From: CAYSSJ01 sp964433675
GTDB taxonomy: Bacteria > Cloacimonadota > Cloacimonadia > Cloacimonadales > TCS61
DNA: 14,757 nt
Direction of reading: 5' to 3'
Assembly (NCBI GenBank): GCA_964433675.1
Contig: CAYSSJ010000028.1
Span: 1 to 14,757 of the forward strand
The number at the start of each line of letters is the position of its first letter. The stretch's first letter is position 1. Both the position numbers and the translations under genes were made by a program. The notes beneath the pieces are model-generated. The model did not search any database. It was given only the letters and a program-made list of their open reading frames with translations, and was not told the origin of the DNA. This document shows, piece after piece, positions 7,701 to 14,702 of the stretch.

Positions 7701-9062
7701 ATGTCAAACAAAATAGTTATTTTTATCTTTCTGCTCATTGCAGTAGAAGTGTTGGCTTTTCAGCCTAAATCGACCGACTTTGCTACCCAATACCAGTGGG
7801 AGCTGTATCGCTCTTGGTTACAAAAAGGTGAGTTCAGACCCAATGTGCCTGCTGATATCACCCAACATCGGATCAGTAAAAAATTCCGGCACAAAGATTA
7901 TGAAATAAACGTATTTTATGAGATGGAGAACAAGAAAATCATCAGACAGGCGGAGGTTTTATTCTCCGATACTCAAAGGCGTCTTCAACCACTTTGCGCT
8001 TATATCGAGCAGTTTATCTATCGACTAAATAGTAATAACAAGGATTTTCTCTCCGCCTTTCATGATCCGGACATTCTAATGATAAGTTACAAAGATGAAA
8101 GTGGAGCAGAGGTTTTGGACTCTCTTTGGCAAGATTATGAGCAGTTTCGCTTTGATGCGGCAGAAATACGCATCTTACCCGAAAGAGATAATGAGATAAT
8201 GGTGATCTCTTCCAAAAGAGATACGCTAAGTTTCATCAGCTCAGAGCCGCATAGCTTGAGAGCATTTATCAGAGAAGCTGATCTGCACGAGCCGGATGAA
8301 CCTCCGATCGAAAGAGTGCCACCGCCTGCTCCCACACCGATAGTACCGGAATATAAAACGGAGATCCGCTCATTAAATGAGATTTTGCAAAATTATTACC
8401 AGGTAAGGCAACCGCGTGAACTTCTGCATAATAAAGTGAGTGAGGTTACATCTTTCTTGCGAAGAGAGTTTCCACATCATGAGCTGAAGATGGGTGAGGA
8501 GAATTATACGCTTGCTCTACAGCCGGCATCGGAGGTGCTTTTTGGAGATATAGTACTACAGAAGCGGATTCTTCCGGACGGTATCGAATTGATTCCTGCC
8601 AATGCTTACAACGTCGAAGATAGGCAATACAGTTTCCCGTCGGGTGAAACTTTGGATTTGAGTGAGCTATCGGAAGGTGAGATCGGGCAGATCAGTCCTT
8701 ATCTGGCTCAATTGGTTTATCAGCATCGTTGTATCGGCAGCGATCTTTTGAATTTTCTGCTCATCTATGACGATGTGCCTACTACGGTGATTGTAGAAAA
8801 AAATGAGCGACGGCTCTACGAACTCGATTCCTATGCCAATCTGCTCTTGATCCTTAGCAAATACTGGGAGCGAGCACTTATCCATTTCAGTATTATAGAA
8901 GTTACCAAAGTACAAGATAATATAGAATTTCGCGGCATTCTGAGAGCCTTGCATCAAAATGAGCGGGAGGAATTTGCCGAGATTAGATTTTTGTTGGATA
9001 AAAATTACAAAATGGATTACACTTTTATGGTTATCCATCCGCATATGCAGGAGGGGAGATGA
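7701..9062 (+). CDS. Secreted protein of unknown function with possible internal duplication
   Basis: I do not recognise the family. The ATG at 7701 gives a 453-residue protein with a clean Sec signal peptide: MSNK, a hydrophobic core at residues 5-15, and likely cleavage after Ala19 (VEVLA/F). In-frame GTG codons at 7689 and 7692 are less likely starts. The mature protein has two halves joined by a Pro-rich linker (about 198-216, with PPP and PAPTP). Both halves contain a basic-aromatic stretch leading to EVLF(S/G)D (85-90 and 278-283), then a helix-like Leu/Tyr/Gln segment, then beta-rich sequence, which suggests an old duplication. Its stop overlaps the tatD start as ATGA, so the two are co-translated. 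It is likely periplasmic, with no lipobox and no membrane anchor. Confidence 0.8.
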   Translation: MSNKIVIFIFLLIAVEVLAFQPKSTDFATQYQWELYRSWLQKGEFRPNVPADITQHRISKKFRHKDYEINVFYEMENKKIIRQAEVLFSDTQRRLQPLCAYIEQFIYRLNSNNKDFLSAFHDPDILMISYKDESGAEVLDSLWQDYEQFRFDAAEIRILPERDNEIMVISSKRDTLSFISSEPHSLRAFIREADLHEPDEPPIERVPPPAPTPIVPEYKTEIRSLNEILQNYYQVRQPRELLHNKVSEVTSFLRREFPHHELKMGEENYTLALQPASEVLFGDIVLQKRILPDGIELIPANAYNVEDRQYSFPSGETLDLSELSEGEIGQISPYLAQLVYQHRCIGSDLLNFLLIYDDVPTTVIVEKNERRLYELDSYANLLLILSKYWERALIHFSIIEVTKVQDNIEFRGILRALHQNEREEFAEIRFLLDKNYKMDYTFMVIHPHMQEGR

Positions 9063-9808
9063 AAATATTCGAAACTCATGCCCATCTGGACTTTCCGGAT
9101 TATGATAAAGACAGGCAGACGCTTTTGGAAAAATGTTTCCAGAGCGGGATAGAGCATATTGTCAATATAGGTATAGATAAGAAAACGACACAGGCTAGTA
9201 TCAAGTTAGCCAAGCGCTACCCACAGATATTTGCCACAGCGGGCTATCATCCGCATAATGCTGATGATTTCGTTGAAGATAGTCTGATAGAGCTGATCAA
9301 ATCTCCACAGGTGGTTGCCATAGGAGAGGTAGGGCTCGATTTCTATCGAATGAATGCACCCAAAGATGTGCAATTGGGAGCGTTCGAAAAACAGGTTCAA
9401 ATTGCAGCTCAGTATAAGATGCCACTGGTTATTCATTCGCGTCAGGCTTATGAGCAGTGCCTGCAAGTACTCTCCCGCTACGATCTGCCCAAAGTGGTGT
9501 TCCATTGCTTCTCCGGCGATGAGACGGATGCACGCAAAATCATAGATAAAGGATGGTTTATATCCTTCACCGGAGTGGTTACCTACAAAAATGCCAATAT
9601 GGACTCGATCGTTCGTATGGTGCCCGATGAGCAATATTTTGTGGAAACCGATTCTCCCTATCTCACACCAGTTCCGCATCGGGGAAAACGAAATTCACCG
9701 CTGAATCTCAGACATATCATAGAAAAGATAGCATTTTACAAAAAACAAACTCCCAAAACAGTAGCTCAGAATACGTTCGATAATGCGTCTGAATTTTTCT
9801 TGGGATAA
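9059..9808 (+). CDS. TatD-family metal-dependent hydrolase (putative DNase)
   Basis: This is a cytoplasmic TIM-barrel amidohydrolase of the TatD family; characterised members are 3'-5' or Mg-dependent DNases, but the substrates of most are unsettled. At 249 residues the length is typical. The metal-binding residues are all visible: His7 and His9 (THAHLDF), Glu90 (AIGEVGLDFYR), His126 (VIHSR), His149 (VFHCFSG) and Asp198 (ETDSPYLTPVPHRGKRN). GYHPHN (62-67) is also conserved. A strong AGGAGG (9049-9054) and a 4-base overlap couple it to the upstream secreted-protein gene, although the two act in different compartments. The more specific symbols tatD or ycfH cannot be told apart by eye. Confidence 0.93.
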   Translation: MKIFETHAHLDFPDYDKDRQTLLEKCFQSGIEHIVNIGIDKKTTQASIKLAKRYPQIFATAGYHPHNADDFVEDSLIELIKSPQVVAIGEVGLDFYRMNAPKDVQLGAFEKQVQIAAQYKMPLVIHSRQAYEQCLQVLSRYDLPKVVFHCFSGDETDARKIIDKGWFISFTGVVTYKNANMDSIVRMVPDEQYFVETDSPYLTPVPHRGKRNSPLNLRHIIEKIAFYKKQTPKTVAQNTFDNASEFFLG

Positions 9809-9811
9809 GGT

Positions 9812-9846
9812 TGTGTTTTTTCCCAAATGAGAAAGAGACACATTTT
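9812..9846 (+). terminator. Weak candidate terminator after tatD
   Basis: Bases 9812-9821 can pair with 9833-9842 in a 10-bp AT-rich stem that includes two G-T pairs, followed by TTTT (9843-9846). It lies in the 84-base gap between two convergent genes, where a terminator is expected. The stem is weak and was judged by eye only. Confidence 0.25.
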
Positions 9847-9892
9847 CAGTTTACCTATAGCTCACTAATTCACGGTTTGGAGATTATGTATA

Positions 9893-11764
9893 TCATCTTA
9901 CTTTCTTAAGTTTGATCTTGAAAATAGTTCCGCTGGGTTCATTATCCAATACGCTGATCTCTCCGCCGAAACTGTGGACGGCTTTCTTTACGATAAATAG
10001 TCCCAACCCGGTATTTCCTGTGTCTCCATAGCGGTAGCTTTCTTCAAAAATGTCCTGTTTGATTGAATCGGGGATTCCGACACCAAAATCAGCTATTTTG
10101 ATGATAACATGGCTATTATCAACAGAGGTGGCTATTTCAACCCGATCAGTTTTGCCATGTGTGAAAGCATTGCAAATAAGGTTTTCGAATACCGAAAAAA
10201 TTGTGTCATCTACCAAGACTGTAGCAGGTGAGCAAGATAGCGTGATCTTTTGTTTAGGAAAATTATTCACAACTTCACGAAGGACTTCTTTTAGAGCATA
10301 TGGTTTTAGGTTTAAGTTAGATTCCATCAACAGTTCGAGTTCTCTCATTTTATCTATGAGTTCATTACTTTTCTTCACCTTTTTCACGGCTTCTTCCACA
10401 AAAGCAAGATCCCCTTCTTGTCTGTAAAGTCTAAGGGCACTAGAGATAACCGCAAGATTGTTTTTTAGATCATGGCGTAAAATTCTGGTGATTAGATGCA
10501 AGTGCTCTCTTTGTTCTATTATCTTTTGATTTGCTTTCACGAGTTCCACATTTTTCAATTTATAGATCTCTTTTTCTTTTTCCTTTTTGTTGATCTCGTA
10601 TTTGGTTTGCAACTCAGCGATTATTTTACTATTTTTTTCTGAAAAGATACTATCTTTGGTCTTTGCATACAAATTGCTATAATGATAAGCATTCTTATAA
10701 TCGCCTATAGCTGCATAAAGTTGAGATAAAACTTCATAATCTGTCATCATGATATCTTTAGCATCGATCTGTTTGGCATAATCCAAACTTTTCTTTGAGA
10801 AGTCTATTGCTTTTTCATACTCATTTTGGGCGGAGTAGATTGCACCAATATTCCTAAATGATTGTGCTATACCGTTTTTGTGTCCTGATTCCTGATGAAG
10901 TTTTAGGGCATCCTGAAAATACTCCAGAGCCAAATCATATTGTTCCAATTGCTGATATACATTGCCGATATTGTTTTTGGCGGTTGCTATTACATACTTG
11001 TCATCCAGTCCTATATTGTATTCTAAGCAAGCTTCGTATCTTTCCAAAGCTTCTTCATACCGGTTTTGATTTTCAGCTATAATTCCGAGATTGTGTAAAG
11101 AAGCAGAAATCCCTTTTTTATCATCGATCTTCTCAAAGATAGCTAATGCTTTTTGGTGGAAATCTTCGGATCTATCATTGTCACCCAAGTTCATATAGAT
11201 AAGCCCAATATTAGTGTATGTCCCAGCTGAACCATATTCATCATCCATGTTTTCATAATGTTCCAGAGATTTAAAAAGATACTTGAGAGCATTTTGGTAA
11301 TCAGAAAGATGAGCGTAAACCAATCCGATATTGTTATAAAGATCGGACATCTTCATTTTATTATCAAGCTGTTTCCATACTTTCAGTGAGTTTTCGAAAT
11401 GTTCCAATGCCAGATCATATTCACTTAAAATCCAGTATGAAGCTCCGATGCGATTCAAGCTTTCTGCTTTGTCTTCCGGAAAGTTTTCTATCAGTTCATT
11501 TTGCAGTGCTTGGGAATGATATCGGATCGCTACTTGGTGTTCAGATTGATTATAACAGATGCTACCCAGATTGATAGATGCTTGTATCTGCTTTGCTTCA
11601 TCAAGTGTGTCTGCTAGCTCATAGGCTAACTTGACATGTTCTATTGCTTTCTCTGCACTAGATTTTAAATATTTATGGGACAATTCCAGATGAAGTTCAT
11701 ACTTTTCATCCTCCGCTAACGCTTGGTCAGCCATTTTTTTCTCTAGTTCATCAATCCGTCCCAT
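9893..11764 (-). CDS. Soluble TPR-repeat sensor histidine kinase
   Basis: This 623-residue protein has no signal peptide or membrane segment, so it should be a cytoplasmic sensor. Residues about 60-379 are eight TPR units with a period of exactly 40 residues: the (I/L)G pair falls at 66, 106, 146, 186, 226, 266 and 306, with a degenerate unit at 346. A worn ninth unit may precede them. A charged, Lys/Glu-rich coiled-coil linker (about 375-420) leads to the H-box LRHDLKNNLAVIS (429-441), with His431 the likely phosphorylation site. The HATPase domain shows the N-box (Glu527, Asn528, Asn532), G1 DFGVGIP (559-565) and G2 TGLGLF (585-590). GGAGGG lies at 11773-11768. No response regulator is adjacent, so its partner is unknown. 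The TPR array probably senses a protein or peptide partner. Confidence 0.92.
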   Translation of the reverse strand: MGRIDELEKKMADQALAEDEKYELHLELSHKYLKSSAEKAIEHVKLAYELADTLDEAKQIQASINLGSICYNQSEHQVAIRYHSQALQNELIENFPEDKAESLNRIGASYWILSEYDLALEHFENSLKVWKQLDNKMKMSDLYNNIGLVYAHLSDYQNALKYLFKSLEHYENMDDEYGSAGTYTNIGLIYMNLGDNDRSEDFHQKALAIFEKIDDKKGISASLHNLGIIAENQNRYEEALERYEACLEYNIGLDDKYVIATAKNNIGNVYQQLEQYDLALEYFQDALKLHQESGHKNGIAQSFRNIGAIYSAQNEYEKAIDFSKKSLDYAKQIDAKDIMMTDYEVLSQLYAAIGDYKNAYHYSNLYAKTKDSIFSEKNSKIIAELQTKYEINKKEKEKEIYKLKNVELVKANQKIIEQREHLHLITRILRHDLKNNLAVISSALRLYRQEGDLAFVEEAVKKVKKSNELIDKMRELELLMESNLNLKPYALKEVLREVVNNFPKQKITLSCSPATVLVDDTIFSVFENLICNAFTHGKTDRVEIATSVDNSHVIIKIADFGVGIPDSIKQDIFEESYRYGDTGNTGLGLFIVKKAVHSFGGEISVLDNEPSGTIFKIKLKKVR

Positions 11765-12015
11765 TATCCCTCCATAACGGCATTAATTTTTAAGACAAAA
11801 AAGTATACGTGTAAAATAAGTAAAGGAAGAAATTCGAATTAGCGAGAAAGTTAAAGTTTGTGTTATCATCAAATATGAGAATATTTTGGGAGAAAGAAAA
11901 TATGATTTGACACAATTGAGGATAGAAATAAAAGAGCAGGACATGGAAGAGTAATTTAATAGTGTGGATGACATTGACTATGGCAAATATTTTTTGAGAA
12001 GAAAAAGGAGAAAAA
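11765..12015. other. Intergenic region between divergent genes, with a protein-like open stretch
   Basis: This region separates the histidine kinase (minus) from the lipoprotein (plus). On the plus strand the frame 11820-11954 is open for 44 codons and translates to a protein-like sequence (for example KYENILGERKYDLTQLRIEI). It has no ATG start. After a TAA at 11952-11954 the same frame stays open past 12015 (FNSVDDIDYGKYF and onward). It could be a decayed gene or chance. Nothing else is recognisable. Confidence 0.25.
11907..11934 (+). promoter_or_regulatory. Possible promoter for the lipoprotein gene
   Basis: A perfect TTGACA (11907-11912) is followed after 16 bases by TAAAAG (11929-11934), which matches TATAAT at four of six positions. 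Transcription would begin about 75 bases before the lipoprotein start. The -10 element is poor, so this is tentative. Confidence 0.3.
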
Positions 12016-12795
12016 ATGAAGAGTTATTTGAGTGTAGTACTATTGGGAGTTATTGCACTGACAGTAATGTCATGTGGTGATAATGATGATGGTTGGGATT
12101 TTCCGTTGAGTCCTTATGAGATGTCCGAGTTCGATCTGGTAGTAGGATTGTTTGCGTTGGGAGATTGTGTCAATCCGCAGGTATTATCGCATGTAGAGCC
12201 CCAGGAATGGGAGCTGAAAATAAACGGTCAGGATATTGAAATTCTGGGATGGGAATATCATAGTGAATATGGTAGTTGGATCGCGGATATAGATAACGCT
12301 GAACTCGCCGGTATTGATTTCAGTAGTGGAGAGACAGTTCAGTATTTCTATTCGGTAAACGATCAAACCATAGACGGGGAAATGACAATCCCAGAAAGGC
12401 CGGTAGTAGAGTGGTCAGAGAATTTCGATTTTAACGAGGATTATGAAATCGAATGGACTATAGCAGAACAGCCTCAAACCTATATTGTCGGGATGTGGAT
12501 GGAGAGTAATGAAATTGGTTATCAGAGAACAGATTGGCAGGTTTCCAGACATAAAGAGAAGTTCAACATCCCAAAGAAAAATTTCCAAGAGTATGAAAAT
12601 GAGGAAGATTTAGTAATCGGTTTTGAAGTGATACCGGTGAATTTTGTAGTTGAAGGTAAAGATTTGGCTTATTTCCGAGTACATGAAAGAAAGATGTATT
12701 TCAATCACCGACATGGAAGCATGGAAGATTATTCCGATCACCCCAAAAATGCCTGGCATATTCTTGAGATGTTTAAACGTATGTTGAATAAATAG
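12016..12795 (+). CDS. Putative lipoprotein of unknown function
   Basis: The 259-residue product starts with a lipoprotein signal: MKSYLS, a hydrophobic core to residue 18, and a lipobox VMSC with the lipidated Cys at position 20. The residue after Cys is Gly, followed by an Asp/Asn-rich spacer, which is compatible with outer-membrane delivery. The rest is rich in Trp, Glu, Ile and Val and reads as beta-sheet, possibly one or two Ig- or fibronectin-like sandwich domains (about 30-130 and 130-235). It has no Cys pairs, catalytic motif or family I recognise. AAAGGAG at 12004-12010 supports the ATG. It converges on the barrel-protein gene and has no partner in its own orientation. Confidence 0.8.
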   Translation: MKSYLSVVLLGVIALTVMSCGDNDDGWDFPLSPYEMSEFDLVVGLFALGDCVNPQVLSHVEPQEWELKINGQDIEILGWEYHSEYGSWIADIDNAELAGIDFSSGETVQYFYSVNDQTIDGEMTIPERPVVEWSENFDFNEDYEIEWTIAEQPQTYIVGMWMESNEIGYQRTDWQVSRHKEKFNIPKKNFQEYENEEDLVIGFEVIPVNFVVEGKDLAYFRVHERKMYFNHRHGSMEDYSDHPKNAWHILEMFKRMLNK

Positions 12796-12825
12796 GGCGT
12801 TAGCGGCGGTAAAAAAGTAGAGAAT

Positions 12826-12856
12826 AAAAAAAGGTCGGGTTATCTACCCGACCTTT
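12826..12856 (-). terminator. Intrinsic terminator between convergent genes
   Basis: AAAGGTCGGGT (12830-12840) and ACCCGACCTTT (12846-12856) form a perfect 11-bp stem around a 5-base loop. Read on the minus strand, the stem runs into a T tract (12832-12826), so it is a strong terminator for the barrel-protein gene ending at 12877. On the plus strand the stem is followed only by TTTGCTATATTT, so it may also stop the lipoprotein transcript, less efficiently. Confidence 0.88.
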
Positions 12857-12876
12857 GCTATATTTAGAGATAGTGA

Positions 12877-13968
12877 TTAGAAGGTGTAAGTTACAGAAAT
12901 TCGGGATGCAATACCATTGCCATTGCCACCGATAAAGTCCGGTCCGTTGAACAGAAAATCATTTTGTAATACAGTATCGATGGTAAATTGACCGAAATTG
13001 AAAGCAAGTCCGAGATTCATTTGAAATTCGGAAATATATTCGGAAGCTTCCTCAGATGGTGCTGCATCGGGATCATCTTTTTCCGAGTAGAAAGCGTAAC
13101 TTTGGCGAGCACCCAATCTGCCGGTTAACCAATCGGTTATTCGCGATTCCAGCCCAATATGATATTCAGGGATGTATATCCATGATTCACTCTCTTCATC
13201 GCCATCCCAATCTTCGGACACTGTAGCCAATCTGAACGGTTTGATTCCCAAAATGAACATATTGTTCTCATCTAAGTTGTAGTTTATACCTGCACCGAGT
13301 TGCAATACCAAATCAAAACCACTAGCATCGATAGAGCCATTGTCAGTCTTTTCTTCTCCGGAAGCAGATTCGAATCCTAAACCACCTAGAGCCATTATCG
13401 TAAAATCGTCATCATCTTGTAGGAAATAGCGACCGGCTAAGCCCATTCCAAAAACACTTTCGGTTATCTCTGTACCGTTATCTTCGGAAGCGCCGGCAAA
13501 ATACAATCGCAATCCGAGGTCGAGCATATCGGTGGACATACCTCCGCCAAGCTCATAGAAATGGGCACCTCTTTCGATACCATTATCTTCGGAATCGATT
13601 GCCATGGCAAATCTAACACCGTAGATATCCATCAGACCGGCATTAAATTCGATCTTTCTGCTAATATCCATATCGGGTATGGCGAAAAAATTCACACCGG
13701 TCGGGCGATTCAGATGAATACCGATCAAATTATTCTCATAAGGGACTAGAGCGCCGATAGTCCAGAATTGATTATCGGGATTTACCAAATCTCCTACAAC
13801 TCTACCTTCATATTGATAAATAGTTGCGGGGAAGGTAAAAATGTCCGTGTAATCTCTTACAAATCCGTGAGGATTGCCCATAGATTGCATTCTGGCTCCG
13901 GTCGCCATCAATCCGGTCGTTGCTAAAAGGGTTACCATCAAAAAGAGTATGCTTACTCTCGATCTCAT
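12877..13968 (-). CDS. Putative outer-membrane beta-barrel protein
   Basis: The ATG at 13968 is chosen over an upstream one at 14010. GGAGGT lies at 13981-13976 with 7-base spacing, and the product then begins with a standard signal peptide (MRSRVSILFLMV, likely cleavage near Ala22). The 363-residue protein consists of alternating hydrophobic and polar strands with Gly/Asp-rich turns and ends in RISVTYTF. A terminal Phe preceded by alternating residues is the usual signal for BAM-mediated barrel insertion. Segments such as EDNGTEITE and SASGEEKTDNGS look like external loops. The conserved-looking N-terminus (MQSMGNPHGFVRDYTDIFTF) resembles, from memory, proteins of Cloacimonadota. It may be a porin-like or transport protein; the substrate is unknown. 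It appears to be a single-gene transcript with its own terminator. Confidence 0.8.
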   Translation of the reverse strand: MRSRVSILFLMVTLLATTGLMATGARMQSMGNPHGFVRDYTDIFTFPATIYQYEGRVVGDLVNPDNQFWTIGALVPYENNLIGIHLNRPTGVNFFAIPDMDISRKIEFNAGLMDIYGVRFAMAIDSEDNGIERGAHFYELGGGMSTDMLDLGLRLYFAGASEDNGTEITESVFGMGLAGRYFLQDDDDFTIMALGGLGFESASGEEKTDNGSIDASGFDLVLQLGAGINYNLDENNMFILGIKPFRLATVSEDWDGDEESESWIYIPEYHIGLESRITDWLTGRLGARQSYAFYSEKDDPDAAPSEEASEYISEFQMNLGLAFNFGQFTIDTVLQNDFLFNGPDFIGGNGNGIASRISVTYTF

Positions 13969-14130
13969 AATTAAGACCTCCAAAAAAATCAAAATTTCAT
14001 GAAACAACATGATGATAGCAAAGTTTGATTTTTTTCGGTTTGTGTCAATAATAAAAATTCAATTCATTTATTCTTAAAGCGATAATTAATATATATTCAT
14101 AGTTTTATCATCCAATCTGATTTGTCGGAT
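13969..14130. other. AT-rich upstream region of the barrel-protein gene
   Basis: This non-coding stretch should hold the promoter of the minus-strand barrel-protein gene. A TTGACA lies on the minus strand at 14048-14043, but no -10 box is seen at normal spacing. A TATCAT at 14017-14012 would need a 25-base spacer. No repeat units are visible until 14131. Confidence 0.3.
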
Positions 14131-14284
14131 AGAGGTCAGAAGGCGGAAAACGGAAGACAGGAAACAGTAAGCTGTAGGTAGTAAGCAGAATGGAGAAGAT
14201 GAGAAGACGAGAAGGTGAGAAAATGAACAATGTATAATGAGTAATGAATAATGCAATATGCAGTTTAGGGTTGAGGGTTTAGAG
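14131..14284 (+). repeat. Drifting heptanucleotide tandem array
   Basis: These 154 bases divide into 22 consecutive 7-nt units without a break in register. The unit sequence changes along the array: purine-rich units such as GGAAGAC (14152), then AGTAAGC (14166 and 14180), then GAGAAGA (14201), then AATGAAT-like units (14222-14256), then TTTAGGG-like units (14264-14284). Copy A carries the reverse complement of the part from 14211 onward and lacks exactly one unit, TTGAGGG at 14271-14277. Cyanobacterial short tandemly repeated repetitive (STRR) sequences are a formal parallel. An open frame crossing here on the minus strand (14430-14086) is only a translation of repeats. Confidence 0.8.
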
Positions 14285-14290
14285 ATCAGA

Positions 14291-14345
14291 AACTTGTCAC
14301 ACTGAGTAGCTTCGGCGTAAGCCGGAGCGTATCGAAGTGTGAGTT
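14291..14345 (+). repeat. REP-like palindromic core, copy B
   Basis: The inner hairpin pairs 14309-14316 with 14321-14328 (8 bp, one G-T) around GTAA, a GNRA-type loop if transcribed. GTAG (14306-14309) sits at its foot. TCACACT (14297-14303) and AGTGTGA (14336-14342) form an outer 7-bp stem. The 55 bases are identical to 14703-14757. The GTAG foot plus hairpin is the pattern of RAYT-associated REP elements; mobility is inferred, not shown. Confidence 0.65.
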
Positions 14346-14380
14346 GGTGCAAGAGTAGCAAGATGATGTTTATTGGTTGA

Positions 14381-14420
14381 TTAGTTGAATCGTTCAGTCG
14401 TTGAATCGTTGAGTTGTGGA
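14381..14420 (+). repeat. Octanucleotide tandem array, copy B
   Basis: There are five 8-nt units, variants of ATCGTTGA, beginning at 14381, 14389, 14397, 14405 and 14413. The last two are identical to those in copy A; the first three differ from A at two or three positions each. The total length is the same in both copies. Confidence 0.65.
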
Positions 14421-14472
14421 AGAGAAGCAAGCTGAAGTTTAGGGTTTAGAGGTTTAGGGAGAAGGTATTGGT

Positions 14473-14624
14473 AGGAATTTATAGGCATTTGTTCGCTTCG
14501 CTCACGGAATTTTTGCCAAAGAGCATGGAGCGTAGGAAGATGTTATCTTGTCTTCGAAAAAACAGAAAGAAATGAATGAATGAGGAATTTATTCGCTGGT
14601 ACTCATGGAATTTTATTGGAAGAG
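14473..14624 (+). repeat. Pair of degenerate ~45-nt direct repeats
   Basis: The segments 14473-14523 and 14583-14624 both begin AGGAATTTAT, continue with a TCGCT-containing stretch and CTCA(C/T)GGAATTTT, and end in a GCCAAAGAG/TGGAAGAG-like sequence. The first is about 9 bases longer near its start. Between and around them I see no gene. An open frame on the minus strand (14712-14479) lacks coding character. Confidence 0.45.
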
Positions 14625-14637
14625 AAGCTATACTAAG

Positions 14638-14702
14638 TTGAGGGTTTAGTAGGTAGTAAGCAGTAAGTAGTAGGAAGTAAGAAGATAGATGGTAGAGTAC
14701 AG
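14638..14702 (+). repeat. Heptanucleotide array, copy C
   Basis: After TTGAGGG (14638-14644), 7-nt units run from 14648 to about 14689, with variants AGTAGGT, AGTAAGC, AGTAAGT, AGTAGGA and AGTAAGA beginning at 14648, 14655, 14662, 14669 and 14676. It precedes the third REP-like core in the same orientation as in copy B, but with a different selection of units. Confidence 0.65.

Larger units (their letters stand above)
14211..14451 (+). repeat. Composite intergenic repeat, copy B
   Basis: This is the inverted partner of 6-239, colinear along its whole length except for one additional 7-nt unit. Block order is heptamer array (to 14284), short spacer, REP-like hairpin (14294-14341), spacer with GCAAGATGATG-type sequence, octamer array (14381-14420), a purine-rich spacer, and two TTTAGGG-type units (14438-14451). 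It contains no credible gene. Confidence 0.9.

Noticed and set aside
11783..11974. Minus-strand open frame of 63 codons between kinase and lipoprotein
   Set aside because: It has Ser/Phe/Ile-rich composition and no ribosome binding site, and it lies antisense to the more protein-like plus-strand frame.
14012..14048. TTGACA on the minus strand (14048-14043) as the -35 box of the barrel-protein gene
   Set aside because: The only TATAAT-like hexamer downstream (TATCAT, 14017-14012) is 25 bases away, too far for a standard promoter.
14086..14430. Minus-strand open frame of 114 codons
   Set aside because: It is a translation of the heptamer array, hairpin and octamer array, and the Ser/Leu/Cys-rich product mirrors the repeats. 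No ribosome binding site or coding character is seen.
14438..14459. TTTAGGG units, the plant-type telomere repeat
   Set aside because: They are a few units within a drifting heptamer array in a bacterial gene context, in both orientations and away from any end. They are best explained as one family of the 7-nt repeat.
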